Shown: piece by piece, positions 1 to 8,159 of the stretch
Numbering within the stretch: position 1 is the first letter of the stretch
Layout: each line of letters opens with the position of its first letter
From: Betaproteobacteria bacterium
GTDB lineage: Bacteria > Pseudomonadota > Gammaproteobacteria > Burkholderiales > Burkholderiaceae
Reading direction: 5' to 3'
Assembly (NCBI GenBank): GCA_018969885.1
Contig: JAGWXN010000017.1
Span: 1-26,226, forward strand
DNA length: 26,226 nucleotides
Notes under the pieces: generated by a model
Database searches by the model: none
Told to the model about the DNA's origin: nothing
What the model saw: the letters and a program-made list of their open reading frames with translations, nothing else
Made by a program: the position numbers and the translations under genes

Positions 1-282
1 GCCGCGATAGTGGTGCTCGCGCCGATCCTGGCACCGGTCGCCATTCAATTCGGCATCGATCCGGTGCATTTCGGCATCATCATGGTGGTGAATCTGGCGC
101 TTGGCATGATCACACCGCCGTTTGGTGTGAATCTGTTTGCCGCCTGCACGGTTGCCAAGATCTCGTACGATGAGATCATCCCGCCGATCATGCCTTATGT
201 GGCGGTGGTGGTAGCGTGCCTGGCTGTGATTACATTTGTCCCGGAACTCAGCCTGTGGCTGCGCGATCTGGTGTATCGCTGA
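1..282 (+). CDS. TRAP transporter large permease (DctM-like), 3' fragment
   Basis: Only the C-terminal 93 residues are in the window; the reading frame is open from base 1 and stops at 280-282. The fragment has two hydrophobic segments around a conserved loop (LGMITPPFGVNLF, then a weakly polar stretch with KISYDEIIPPIMPY), which is characteristic of the end of DctM/SiaM-type large membrane subunits of tripartite ATP-independent periplasmic transporters. These use an ion gradient and a periplasmic receptor to import organic acids. The substrate cannot be told from this end. The gene converges on the metal-efflux operon with only 25 bp between the stops and no obvious terminator hairpin, so the two units are probably unrelated. 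Family call is firm. Confidence 0.88.
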   Translation, partial: AAIVVLAPILAPVAIQFGIDPVHFGIIMVVNLALGMITPPFGVNLFAACTVAKISYDEIIPPIMPYVAVVVACLAVITFVPELSLWLRDLVYR

Positions 283-307
283 CCGGCCTGTGCCACAGCA
301 AGCGATC

Positions 308-3300
308 TCACGTAGCCTGCGCCTTGGCGAGGGACGCCGCCCCTTGCGATCGCCCGAACCACATTGCATAAAGCACAGGCAGTACAAGCAGGGTGAGTAG
401 CGTGGCCGAGGCCAGTCCGCCAATCACCACGATGGCGAGCGGGCGCTGGGTCTCAGCGCCAATTGCTGTGCTGACTGCCATCGGTAACAACCCCAGCGCA
501 GCCAGGAAGGCCGTCATGAGCACCGTTCGTAGTCGTTGCATGGCACCTTCGGTAATGGCCTCGATCAGACCCATTCCACTCGCACGCAATTGCTGAAAAA
601 CTGACAACATCACCACACCATTCAACACTGCCTGTCCGGATAGGGCAATGAACCCGATGGCGGCCGAGACCGATAAGGGAATGTTGAACAGGGCCAGCGC
701 TACGAAGCCTCCGATCAGCGCAAGCGGCACGTTGACGAGAATGAGCAGCGCCGCTTTCAGCGATTTGAACGCATCGAACAGCAGCACGAAAATCAGCGCG
801 AGCGATAGGGGCACCACCACGCTCAGCCGCTTCATTGCGCGTTCCTGGTTTTCGAACTCACCGGACCAGCTGAGTACGTAGCCGCGCGGAATTTGAACAT
901 GGCGATCAACCCGCTGCTTCATATCGGCAACCACTGATCCCATGTCGCGTCCGCGGATGAAAATGCCGATGGCCATCGTGCGGCGACCGGCCTCCCGTGC
1001 AATGTTCATCGCGCCCCCGGCTTCCCGCAGGGTTGCAACCGCGGAGAGTGCCACGTAGCCGCCATCAGGGGTGGGAATGGGAATGTTGGCGAGCTGCGAG
1101 AGCGACCGCTGGCTTGGCGCGAGGCGGACCGCGAGCCCGAACCGGCGCTCGCCCTCCCAAATGCTGGTAACCGGCCGCCCGGCAAGCGCGGCTTCAATGA
1201 CATCCTGGATGTCGGCGACATTGAGCCCGTAGCGACCGACGCGGTCTCGATCGATTTCAATCAGCAGCTGAGGAAGTTCGCCCAAGCGATCGATTTCGGC
1301 CCGATATACCCCCTGAACCTGCTTCACCTCGTGCTCGATCGCCTGCATGGTGGTGCGAAGCACGGAAAGATCGTCGCCGGCAAGCTTGATGACGATCTGG
1401 CCGTCGATCTGCGAGATAGACTCCAGCACGTTGTCGCGAATGGGCTGCGAGAAGGTAGGCTCCATACCTGGAATGGACTGAACCGCACGTTCCAGTTCTT
1501 CGAGCAGCTGCTCGCGGGTGAGACCCTTTCGCCATTCCTCGGGTGGCTTCAGGTCGACGAACATTTCAGCCATTGCGATTGTTTTTGGATCAGTGCCGTC
1601 TTCGGGTTTTCCCGCTTTTGAGACAACGGTACGAACCTCTGGAACTCGCCGCATTGCCGACCGAAGCTGATGCAGTACCGTCTGCGCCTCTTCGATGGAT
1701 ACGCTCGCGGGCAGGCGCACGTTGACCCAGAGCGTGCCCTCGTTCAGTTCGGGGAGGAATTCCGAGCCGAGGCGGGTGGCAACGCCCATCGCCGCTGTAA
1801 ACGCAAGCAGTGCAGCCAGCACGACCGTCTTTCGCCAGGTAAGGGCCCAGCCAAGAACAGGTCGGTAGATACGTTTCGAGAACGTGACAAGCCGATTGTC
1901 ATGGTGCGGTAGCCGTCGCCGCAGCACTTGCCGGGCGAGAAGGGGCAAGAGCGTGAGCGAAAGAATCAGTGAGGCAATGAGCGCAGCCACCACCGACAAG
2001 GCCATGGGCTGGAAGATTCGGCCTTCATGTCGCTCCAATGCGAAGATTGGAATGTGGGCCGCGATGATGATGAGCATTGAAAATAGCGTGGGCCGGCCGA
2101 CTTCGTTGGTGGCGGATTCAATCAGTTTGGTTCGCTCGCGTTCGCTCATGCCTTCGCCGCGCAGGGACAGCCGATACATGATGTTTTCAATCACGATGAC
2201 CGCGCCGTCAACAATGATGCCGAAATCAAGCGCACCCAGGCTCAGCAGGTTCGCAGGAATGCCCATGATCCGCAGGCCCAGGAACGTAGCAAGGAGCGAT
2301 AGCGGAATAATCATGACCACCAGCAGGCTGGCGCGCAGGTTCGACAGAAACAGATAGAGCACAAGCGCGACGAGCAGGGCGCCTTCCAGCAGGTTGGTAA
2401 AAACCGAGCGCAGCGTGCGCTCCATGAGCCAGGTGCGGTCATAAAAAGGTGCGATCTGTACGCCGGGAGGTAGTCCGCGTGCGTTCAGATCGGCAATACG
2501 TTCCTTCACCCGGCGTAGCACCTCAGCCGGATTTTCACCGCGACGCATGATGACGATTCCGGTCACCACATCGTTATCGTCGTCTTGCCCAACCGTGCCC
2601 AGGCGCGGTACTTCGCCAATTCGAACCTGTGCCACGTCAGACACCAAAATAGGGGTGTTATTTCGTGTGGTCACTGCAATTCGGCCAATGTCATCGGTGC
2701 TGCGCAGGAGCCCGATGCCGCGAATGGTGAACTGCTGCCCGCCCTGCGAGACGTAGCTTCCTCCAGCGTTGGCGTTGCCTCGACCCAGTGCCTCGAGCAG
2801 TTGCTGGTAGGTGAGCTTGTAGGCCCGCATGCGGTCGGGATCGGGTTGAACCTCGTATTGTTTGATGGCGCCGCCCATCGCAATGACATCAGCAACGCCC
2901 GGCACTTGCCGCAACGATCGTTCGACCACCCAGTCTTCGATTGAACGCAATTCAATCGGGCTGTAGCCCTCGCCCCGCAGACGGTAGCGAAGCACCTCGC
3001 CAACCGGCGTGGCGTTTGGCGCAACGCTGGCTTCTACTCCCGCAGGCAGCGACACCCCTCTCAACCGTTCATTGACCTGCTGGCGAATGACGTTGACATT
3101 TGCGTGGTCGTTGTAGGTGATGACGTTGAATGACAGGCCGAACTGCGTGTGGGAGAACAGCCGGATGGAATTGGGCAGCCCTGAAAGTGCGACCTCGATC
3201 GGGAGCGTGACCTGCTTTTCAACCTCCTCGGCTGCAGCGCCGGGGTAAAGCGCGATCACTGTGACCTGAGTGTCGGTGACGTCCGGAAAGGCCTCAACGG

Positions 3301-3400
3301 GAAGCTGTCGGAAAGCGACGATGCCCGCAATGACGAAGAGCAGCGTACCAATCAGAACCAGGAGCGGCTGATTGAGCGAATAACGGATCAGCCGTTTCAT
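308..3400 (-). CDS. czcA: Heavy-metal efflux RND pump, CzcA type
   Basis: A 1030-residue inner-membrane proton/metal antiporter, the usual length for the HME branch of the RND superfamily. It begins MKRLIRYSL, has a first membrane helix at about 10-30, a long periplasmic porter domain, a helix cluster from about 335, a second porter domain and a final helix cluster. The helix-4 signature LDFGIIVDGAVIVIEN carries D392, D398 and E405, matching the D/D/E triad of CzcA-like divalent-cation pumps (Zn, Co, Cd, Ni) rather than the sequence of Cu(I)/Ag(I) CusA. The exact metal is inferred only. Its ATG overlaps the stop of the upstream adaptor gene by 4 bp, so the two are translationally coupled. It is the last gene of a CBA operon divergent from a two-component system. 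Confidence 0.93.
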   Translation of the reverse strand: MKRLIRYSLNQPLLVLIGTLLFVIAGIVAFRQLPVEAFPDVTDTQVTVIALYPGAAAEEVEKQVTLPIEVALSGLPNSIRLFSHTQFGLSFNVITYNDHANVNVIRQQVNERLRGVSLPAGVEASVAPNATPVGEVLRYRLRGEGYSPIELRSIEDWVVERSLRQVPGVADVIAMGGAIKQYEVQPDPDRMRAYKLTYQQLLEALGRGNANAGGSYVSQGGQQFTIRGIGLLRSTDDIGRIAVTTRNNTPILVSDVAQVRIGEVPRLGTVGQDDDNDVVTGIVIMRRGENPAEVLRRVKERIADLNARGLPPGVQIAPFYDRTWLMERTLRSVFTNLLEGALLVALVLYLFLSNLRASLLVVMIIPLSLLATFLGLRIMGIPANLLSLGALDFGIIVDGAVIVIENIMYRLSLRGEGMSERERTKLIESATNEVGRPTLFSMLIIIAAHIPIFALERHEGRIFQPMALSVVAALIASLILSLTLLPLLARQVLRRRLPHHDNRLVTFSKRIYRPVLGWALTWRKTVVLAALLAFTAAMGVATRLGSEFLPELNEGTLWVNVRLPASVSIEEAQTVLHQLRSAMRRVPEVRTVVSKAGKPEDGTDPKTIAMAEMFVDLKPPEEWRKGLTREQLLEELERAVQSIPGMEPTFSQPIRDNVLESISQIDGQIVIKLAGDDLSVLRTTMQAIEHEVKQVQGVYRAEIDRLGELPQLLIEIDRDRVGRYGLNVADIQDVIEAALAGRPVTSIWEGERRFGLAVRLAPSQRSLSQLANIPIPTPDGGYVALSAVATLREAGGAMNIAREAGRRTMAIGIFIRGRDMGSVVADMKQRVDRHVQIPRGYVLSWSGEFENQERAMKRLSVVVPLSLALIFVLLFDAFKSLKAALLILVNVPLALIGGFVALALFNIPLSVSAAIGFIALSGQAVLNGVVMLSVFQQLRASGMGLIEAITEGAMQRLRTVLMTAFLAALGLLPMAVSTAIGAETQRPLAIVVIGGLASATLLTLLVLPVLYAMWFGRSQGAASLAKAQAT

Positions 3401-4584
3401 CGAGCTGCACCTCGACCCGATGTCGAGGTGCGCTCGTTGGCGTCGGCTGCACCGCGATAGATTCTGGCCAGCAGCAGCGTATTTTCGATCAGCACCTGTT
3501 CGCCGGTACGAAGCGCGTTGCGGATCAGCACCCGATCTGACCCGAGGTAGGTGATCTCAGTTTGCCGTGGTTCGAATTCGCCCGGGCTCGGGGACACGTA
3601 GATCCAGTGCGCGTTGTTCTCGCGCATTACGGCTGAAGCTGGTACGACCGTACCCTGGCCAGGCGACTGGCTGACCCGAACACGGCCCAGCATCTCCACC
3701 TTGAGCAAGCGCGCGATGTTATCGACCCGGGCTCTGACCTTGAGGGTTCGCGTGAGGGGGTCGATCGCGTCACCCACAGCCATGATCTCGGCGGGAAAGC
3801 TGCGATCAGGGTAGGCGTTTGCGATGAATTCAACGCGGCGACCGGGCTCCACCTGCGACAGATCGCCCTCGCGAACGTCAACCTGCAGCCAGAGTTGGGT
3901 GGGGTCAGTCAGCACAAACAGCGCACTCGAGCCCGGCCCGAATTGTTCCGGACGCAGTTCCTGGCCGGGGTTGAGATTGCGCTCGACCACGACCCCGGTG
4001 ATACCCGCCGTGATGGCCAGGCGCTGATTGATGGCCTCTGATCCGCCGTATAGCCGCGTTCGGGCCTGCGTGCGGTCGAGTTCGGTTTGCGCGCGCAGGG
4101 CATCTGTTTCGGCCTGCTCAAGCTCCTTTCGCGCTGCGATGCCTATTGCGTGCAGATCGCGTATCCGGTCGAGCTGGCGGTTGGCCTGGACGAGGTCGGC
4201 CCGCGCCCGGCTGGCATCGGCCTGCGCGACACCAAATTCTGGGGAGGCCAACTCAGCCAAAACCTGCCCCACTGCGACGCGGCTCCCGACGTCGGCACGA
4301 ATCGCAGAGATTCGCCCTGCAAAGGCCGGATAAATACGTTGCGTTCGGTCTTCGTCCCAGATCACCCGCGCAGGCATGTCCACGTTGACCGGGCGTGCCG
4401 GCTCGGCGGCCACCGTTTTCAGCGAATTGAGTTGTGGGTGCCCAGTCGGGAAGCGAAGCGTGGTGCCCGTGAGGATAGGGCGTGCGGGCGGGGGTTGACC
4501 CGAGGGCGCATCCTGGCAGCCAACCAGCAGGAGCGTGACGAGGGTCGTAACAGGAATCAGGCAGATCAGGCGCTTTGAAACCAC
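3397..4584 (-). CDS. RND efflux periplasmic adaptor lipoprotein, CzcB type
   Basis: Membrane-fusion subunit that links the CzcA-like pump to the outer-membrane channel. I place the start at a GTG (4584), because reading from there gives a lipoprotein signal: basic MVSKR, a hydrophobic stretch, then the lipobox LLVGC with the acylated Cys at residue 24. The frame is open further upstream (to 4815) but that part overlaps the preceding gene and looks like out-of-frame sequence. The 395-residue product then has a first beta/lipoyl half (PAFAGRISAIRADVGSRVAVGQVLAEL), an alpha-hairpin rich in Arg/Ala/Gln, the second lipoyl half (ITGVVVERNLNPGQELRPEQ), and beta-barrel and membrane-proximal domains. 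It lacks the His-rich N-terminal metal-binding extension of some CzcB proteins. Upstream spacing is 28 bp, downstream is a 4-bp overlap. Confidence 0.9.
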   Translation of the reverse strand: MVSKRLICLIPVTTLVTLLLVGCQDAPSGQPPPARPILTGTTLRFPTGHPQLNSLKTVAAEPARPVNVDMPARVIWDEDRTQRIYPAFAGRISAIRADVGSRVAVGQVLAELASPEFGVAQADASRARADLVQANRQLDRIRDLHAIGIAARKELEQAETDALRAQTELDRTQARTRLYGGSEAINQRLAITAGITGVVVERNLNPGQELRPEQFGPGSSALFVLTDPTQLWLQVDVREGDLSQVEPGRRVEFIANAYPDRSFPAEIMAVGDAIDPLTRTLKVRARVDNIARLLKVEMLGRVRVSQSPGQGTVVPASAVMRENNAHWIYVSPSPGEFEPRQTEITYLGSDRVLIRNALRTGEQVLIENTLLLARIYRGAADANERTSTSGRGAAR

Positions 4585-4612
4585 GTGGCGTCCAGTGTGT
4601 GTGAGTGCAGCG

Positions 4613-5926
4613 TTATGGCGCGACGCTTTGCGAACGAAGACGCCATTCGGTATCGGCGCGCGCGGCATCGAGGCGCGCCTGGACCGCATCGAGCCGTACG
4701 GCCCTGAAGGTGCGACGCGCGTCGAGCAGATCGGTGAGTGAGGTAGCGCCGCGCGTGTAGGCGGCCTCGGCCCGTTCCAGAACTTCACGAGAGCGCTCAA
4801 GAATGCGCGTCTCAATGCTATCCAGGCGCGCAGCCGTTGCGACGCGCCGGAGATGGAGCGACGTTAACTCGGACTCGGCCGCCACCGATGCCTGGCGGAG
4901 CGACGCTTCGGCCCGCTGTAACCCCGCGACAGCCTGACGGATCTCGCCTTCGAATCGGTAGTTGAGTTGCCATGGGAACTGGGCGCGCAACTGCACTGAG
5001 GCCCGTTGATCGGGGGGATAGTGGTTGAGACCGCCCCCCCAGGTGATGTCGGTGGTCTGCGCGGCGCGTGCCAGGTCGAGCGCCGCGCGAGCAGCCTCGA
5101 CCCTCGAGCGTGCGGCACGGACGTCGGCCCGTTGATTAACCAGCAGATCGATGGATGGCGTGGCGGGCGGCAGCGTCGCCGAATCGACCGGCGCGGCCCG
5201 GTTCGCTGGACCAGACGACGACGCGGACGACGCCGGCCAGCCCCCAGTCGCCTCGATCTGATCATTGGCGAGGGCGGCCGCCTGGGCGAGCGACACGGCG
5301 GCGAGGCGACGAGCGGCCCGGAGCGCGGCATCGTCCTGTCTGGCACGCTCGGTCTCAATCAGGACGCGAGCGGTCTCCTGTTCGGAGATATCGCCCTTCT
5401 GAAGACGTAAGCGAGCGGTATCGGCCATCTGCTCGGCGCTTCGCAGCATTTGAGCCGAATCGGCCTCCCGGTCCTGGGCAGCGAGGAGGTCCCAGAATGC
5501 GCTGGCAATGGTGATCTGGCGGGTAAGGAGGACATCGGTTCGATCGAGGCGTGCGGCCTGAAGGCTGAGTTCCGCGCTGCGGGTACGGTGCATTCGCTTA
5601 TCGCCGCGTTCCCACACCCAATCCACCCCGACCCCTTTGTCCAGGCGTTTTCCGCCCGCCCAAGACCCAGGACCCATACCGTTCTGGAGATCGATGGATG
5701 CGACCGAGGCGGAGACGGTGGGTAGCGGGGCCCGGTCGGCAGCGACAACACCGCCCGATGCCGCGTCGACATCGGCTCCCGCGACCATGACGTCCGGATG
5801 ACGCTCGGCCCGGAGCAGGACTGAATCGAGTGACAGCCGTTCAGGCGCGGATTGAGCGCCACTCCCGGCCGCAACCCACGCGAGGAGCAGGCCTGCTGCG
5901 ATCCGAAAGCGGCTGGGGCGAATCAC
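4613..5926 (-). CDS. TolC-family outer-membrane efflux protein, CzcC type
   Basis: Outer-membrane channel of the tripartite metal efflux system and first gene of its operon. The product has a Sec signal peptide (MIRPSRFRIAAGLLLAWVA, cleavage probably near GAQSA) followed by two repeats of the OEP fold: long Ala/Arg/Gln-rich helices such as ARLRLQKGDISEQETARVL and, near the C-terminus, ERAEAAYTRGATSLTDLLDARR, the latter a typical second-repeat motif. Length is about 437 residues, normal for CzcC. The start is uncertain. GTG at 5926 gives the cleanest signal peptide; GTG at 5953 adds nine residues; the frame stays open to a TTG at 6019, but that would bury the divergent control region. No strong Shine-Dalgarno precedes any of them. 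Confidence 0.85.
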   Translation of the reverse strand: MIRPSRFRIAAGLLLAWVAAGSGAQSAPERLSLDSVLLRAERHPDVMVAGADVDAASGGVVAADRAPLPTVSASVASIDLQNGMGPGSWAGGKRLDKGVGVDWVWERGDKRMHRTRSAELSLQAARLDRTDVLLTRQITIASAFWDLLAAQDREADSAQMLRSAEQMADTARLRLQKGDISEQETARVLIETERARQDDAALRAARRLAAVSLAQAAALANDQIEATGGWPASSASSSGPANRAAPVDSATLPPATPSIDLLVNQRADVRAARSRVEAARAALDLARAAQTTDITWGGGLNHYPPDQRASVQLRAQFPWQLNYRFEGEIRQAVAGLQRAEASLRQASVAAESELTSLHLRRVATAARLDSIETRILERSREVLERAEAAYTRGATSLTDLLDARRTFRAVRLDAVQARLDAARADTEWRLRSQSVAP

Positions 5927-5976
5927 TGGTTTTTTTGATTGTCGTATGCTCACCTTGTGGTTATCGCACGCAGTAA

Positions 5977-5993
5977 CTGACTCGAACCTGACT
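5977..5993. promoter_or_regulatory. Candidate response-regulator binding site: CTGACT direct repeat
   Basis: Two identical CTGACT hexamers lie at 5977-5982 and 5988-5993, exactly 11 bp apart start to start. This is one helical turn, the usual arrangement for OmpR/PhoB-family response regulators. They sit between the divergent efflux operon and the response-regulator gene that starts at 6025. The inference is that the regulator binds here to control both directions. I could not find convincing -35/-10 elements on either strand. Confidence 0.4.
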
Positions 5994-6024
5994 TGCGCGA
6001 CGGCTTCCTGAGCACGCAACCCTC

Positions 6025-6720
6025 ATGCGAATTCTGCTGATCGAAGATGACACGGTGCTGCGTCAGGTGCTTGCCCGCAGTCTTTCCGGGGCGGGGCACC
6101 ACGTTGACCCGTGCGACAACCTCGCCGACGCGGCAACCTTGTGGTCGCTGCAGCCCTTCGATGCCGTGCTGCTCGATCTGAACCTGCCTGCGTCGCGCCA
6201 GCCCGGGGCGCCGTCCGCAAACGGGCTCAAGTTACTTCGCGCTGCCCGTGCGCGCGGTGACCGCACACCGGTGCTCATCCTCACTGCGCGTAATCGCACC
6301 GATGAGCGGATTGATGGACTCAACAGCGGCGCAGACGACTACCTGGGAAAGCCGTTCGAACTCGATGAGGTGGAGGCTCGGCTAAGAGCGTTGGTGCGCC
6401 GCGCCCGAAGCTGGCTTGACGACGTTCAAACCATAGGCGCGCTCACCCTGGAGCGGCAGAAGCGGCGGTTCCTGGTCGGAGGCGAGGAATTATTCCTGCC
6501 ATCCCGAGAGTTCCAGGTGCTCTGGGAATTGATGAGTCCTGTCGGCCGGGTGGTGAGCAAGACCGATCTCGCCGATAAGCTTTCCGATCTCGATGATCTG
6601 CTCGCGCCGAACGCGCTGGAAGCCTTCATTTCCCGATTGCGAAAGAAACTGGCAGGTAGCGGCGTTGGCATTCGTACCCTGCGGGGCCTGGGCTATTCGC
6701 TGATTCTGGAGGACGAATGA
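6025..6720 (+). CDS. OmpR/PhoB-family response regulator (TctD/QseB-like)
   Basis: A 231-residue DNA-binding response regulator. The receiver domain (about 1-122) has the acidic pair in IEDD (E7-D8-D9), phospho-acceptor D51 in LLDLNLP, T87 in ILTAR and K109 in GKPF. The C-terminal winged helix (about 130-230) has the usual LTLERQKR start and ends ISRLRKKL...IRTLRGLGYSL. Compared with typical relatives there are about eight extra residues just after D51-LNLP (ASRQPGAPSANG where GMSG or similar is usual), in the beta3-alpha3 loop next to the phosphorylation site. It overlaps the kinase gene by 4 bp and is divergent from the metal efflux operon, so metal-responsive control of that operon is the likely role. 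Confidence 0.92.
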   Translation: MRILLIEDDTVLRQVLARSLSGAGHHVDPCDNLADAATLWSLQPFDAVLLDLNLPASRQPGAPSANGLKLLRAARARGDRTPVLILTARNRTDERIDGLNSGADDYLGKPFELDEVEARLRALVRRARSWLDDVQTIGALTLERQKRRFLVGGEELFLPSREFQVLWELMSPVGRVVSKTDLADKLSDLDDLLAPNALEAFISRLRKKLAGSGVGIRTLRGLGYSLILEDE

Positions 6721-8135
6721 GCGCGACCCGCAGGCTGCCCACCCTGGGCCGACGGCTGGTTCTTCATATGGTCACCGCGCTGGTCCTTGGTTGGCTGATC
6801 GCAAGCTTTGGAATCGTCTGGGTGGCTGCCCATTTCATGCAGCGGGCGTATGACCGGGGGCTGGTGGAGGACGCGCTGCTCGTGGCTGAGCGCGTACTGG
6901 CAGATCCATCATCCGCGAGCGGTCTATCGCTCAAACTCACGCCTGCCGAACTGCGCTCGGTATTGTTCGACACCACCGAGTCGATCTATTTTCTGGTGCG
7001 TGAAGCGGGCGGACAATTCGTTGCAGGGCACCCGGGCCTGGCGGCCGCGCCAGACGCCGAGGAACCCTTGCCGTATTTCGTGGAGCGGACCTTCGACGGG
7101 GCTCCGGTGCGTCTGGCCACCATCCTCAAACAGGGGCCGGTACCGTTCTATGTAACGGTTGGCCAGACCACGGTTGGTCGTGATGCCATGTTGCTACAGC
7201 TGGTGGCCGCAACGCTCTTACCACTCGTGGTGGTTCTGGTGGTGCTGGCTTTTGGGATTCAAAGGCTGGTCGGGTCAGACCTCGCGCCGCTCGTTCGCTT
7301 GGAGCGCGATCTTTTGCAACGCGATGCGCGCGACCTGGCGCCGGTTCATGTCGATTCCAAAGTGCGCGACTTTGTGCGGCTGGGAGAGAGCTTCAACTCG
7401 CTGCTGGCAACCATCCGCCGCGCCGTGGTCGCGCAACGCGAGTTCGCCGGCAACATCGCACATGAGTTGCGCACTCCGCTGTCGGGCATTCGGGCGCTCG
7501 CCGAATTCGGTCTGCGCGATGGCGGTAAGCCAGTCATGAGAGAGCAGCTCGAAGAAATCATCCGCACGCAGGACAAGGCGAGCCGGCTGGTTGACCAATT
7601 GCTCGCGCTCGCCTTTGCTGAGGAAGTATCCGGCACCCTCAAGCGTGAGCCCGTGAGGCTGGATGTCGTCGTGCGCGAAGCGTTGCTGCGGTTCATCGCG
7701 CGCACCGATACTCAGGGGATTGATCTCGGCGCGCGCGGACTCGACGCGCCGGTTGAGGTGCTTGGTAATGCGGCACTCCTCGAGGGTGTGGTCAACAACC
7801 TGCTCGATAACGCCTGTCGCCACGCGTTTAGGTCGTCTCAGGTTGGGCAGCCGCATGTGACGGTGAGCGTTGAAGCAAAAGAGGGGGGCGCCGGCGCGGG
7901 GACCCAGGTCACGCTGGCCGTGATTGACAATGGCGTCGGCTTACCCGAGGCGCGGCGCGTCGAGATGATGCAACGCTGGCGCCGAAACTCGCGCGAGCCC
8001 ATGCTCCGCGAGGGTGCGGGGCTGGGGCTCGCCATCGTTAGCCAATACGCGCGGCTGCTCGGTGCGCGACTGTCGCTTCAAGCCGGTCCGGACGGTACCG
8101 GTCTGTCAGTGAGCATTGAGCTCGACCGTGCCTGA
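6717..8135 (+). CDS. Sensor histidine kinase (TctE/QseC-like)
   Basis: A 472-residue membrane kinase partner of the upstream regulator. It has a first membrane helix at about 15-38, a periplasmic 2CSK_N-like sensor of about 125 residues (including YFVERTFDGAPVRLATI and YVTVGQTTVGRDAML), and a second helix at about 163-182. A HAMP-like linker follows, then the dimerisation/phosphotransfer box FAGNIAHELRTPLSGIR with H249. The ATPase domain carries the N box (LLDNA, N365), the G1 box VIDNGVGLP and the G2 box GAGLGLAIV. All motifs are intact. ATGA overlap with the regulator gene indicates coupled translation. The periplasmic sensor contains no obvious His/Cys cluster, so how metal would be sensed is not visible. 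The next gene converges 24 bp downstream. Confidence 0.93.
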   Translation: MSATRRLPTLGRRLVLHMVTALVLGWLIASFGIVWVAAHFMQRAYDRGLVEDALLVAERVLADPSSASGLSLKLTPAELRSVLFDTTESIYFLVREAGGQFVAGHPGLAAAPDAEEPLPYFVERTFDGAPVRLATILKQGPVPFYVTVGQTTVGRDAMLLQLVAATLLPLVVVLVVLAFGIQRLVGSDLAPLVRLERDLLQRDARDLAPVHVDSKVRDFVRLGESFNSLLATIRRAVVAQREFAGNIAHELRTPLSGIRALAEFGLRDGGKPVMREQLEEIIRTQDKASRLVDQLLALAFAEEVSGTLKREPVRLDVVVREALLRFIARTDTQGIDLGARGLDAPVEVLGNAALLEGVVNNLLDNACRHAFRSSQVGQPHVTVSVEAKEGGAGAGTQVTLAVIDNGVGLPEARRVEMMQRWRRNSREPMLREGAGLGLAIVSQYARLLGARLSLQAGPDGTGLSVSIELDRA

Positions 8136-8159
8136 GGGCGTGCGCGCAGGCGGGGTAGG

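Noticed and set aside
1884..2357. Plus-strand frame of 157 codons inside czcA, rich in Met, Ser and Arg
   Set aside because: Antisense to the membrane helices of the RND pump; Met/Ser/Arg richness is the mirror of hydrophobic codons.
4585..4815. N-terminal extension of the adaptor protein up to 4815
   Set aside because: It overlaps the preceding outer-membrane factor gene, has no signal-like sequence, and the GTG at 4584 gives a proper lipoprotein signal with LLVGC.
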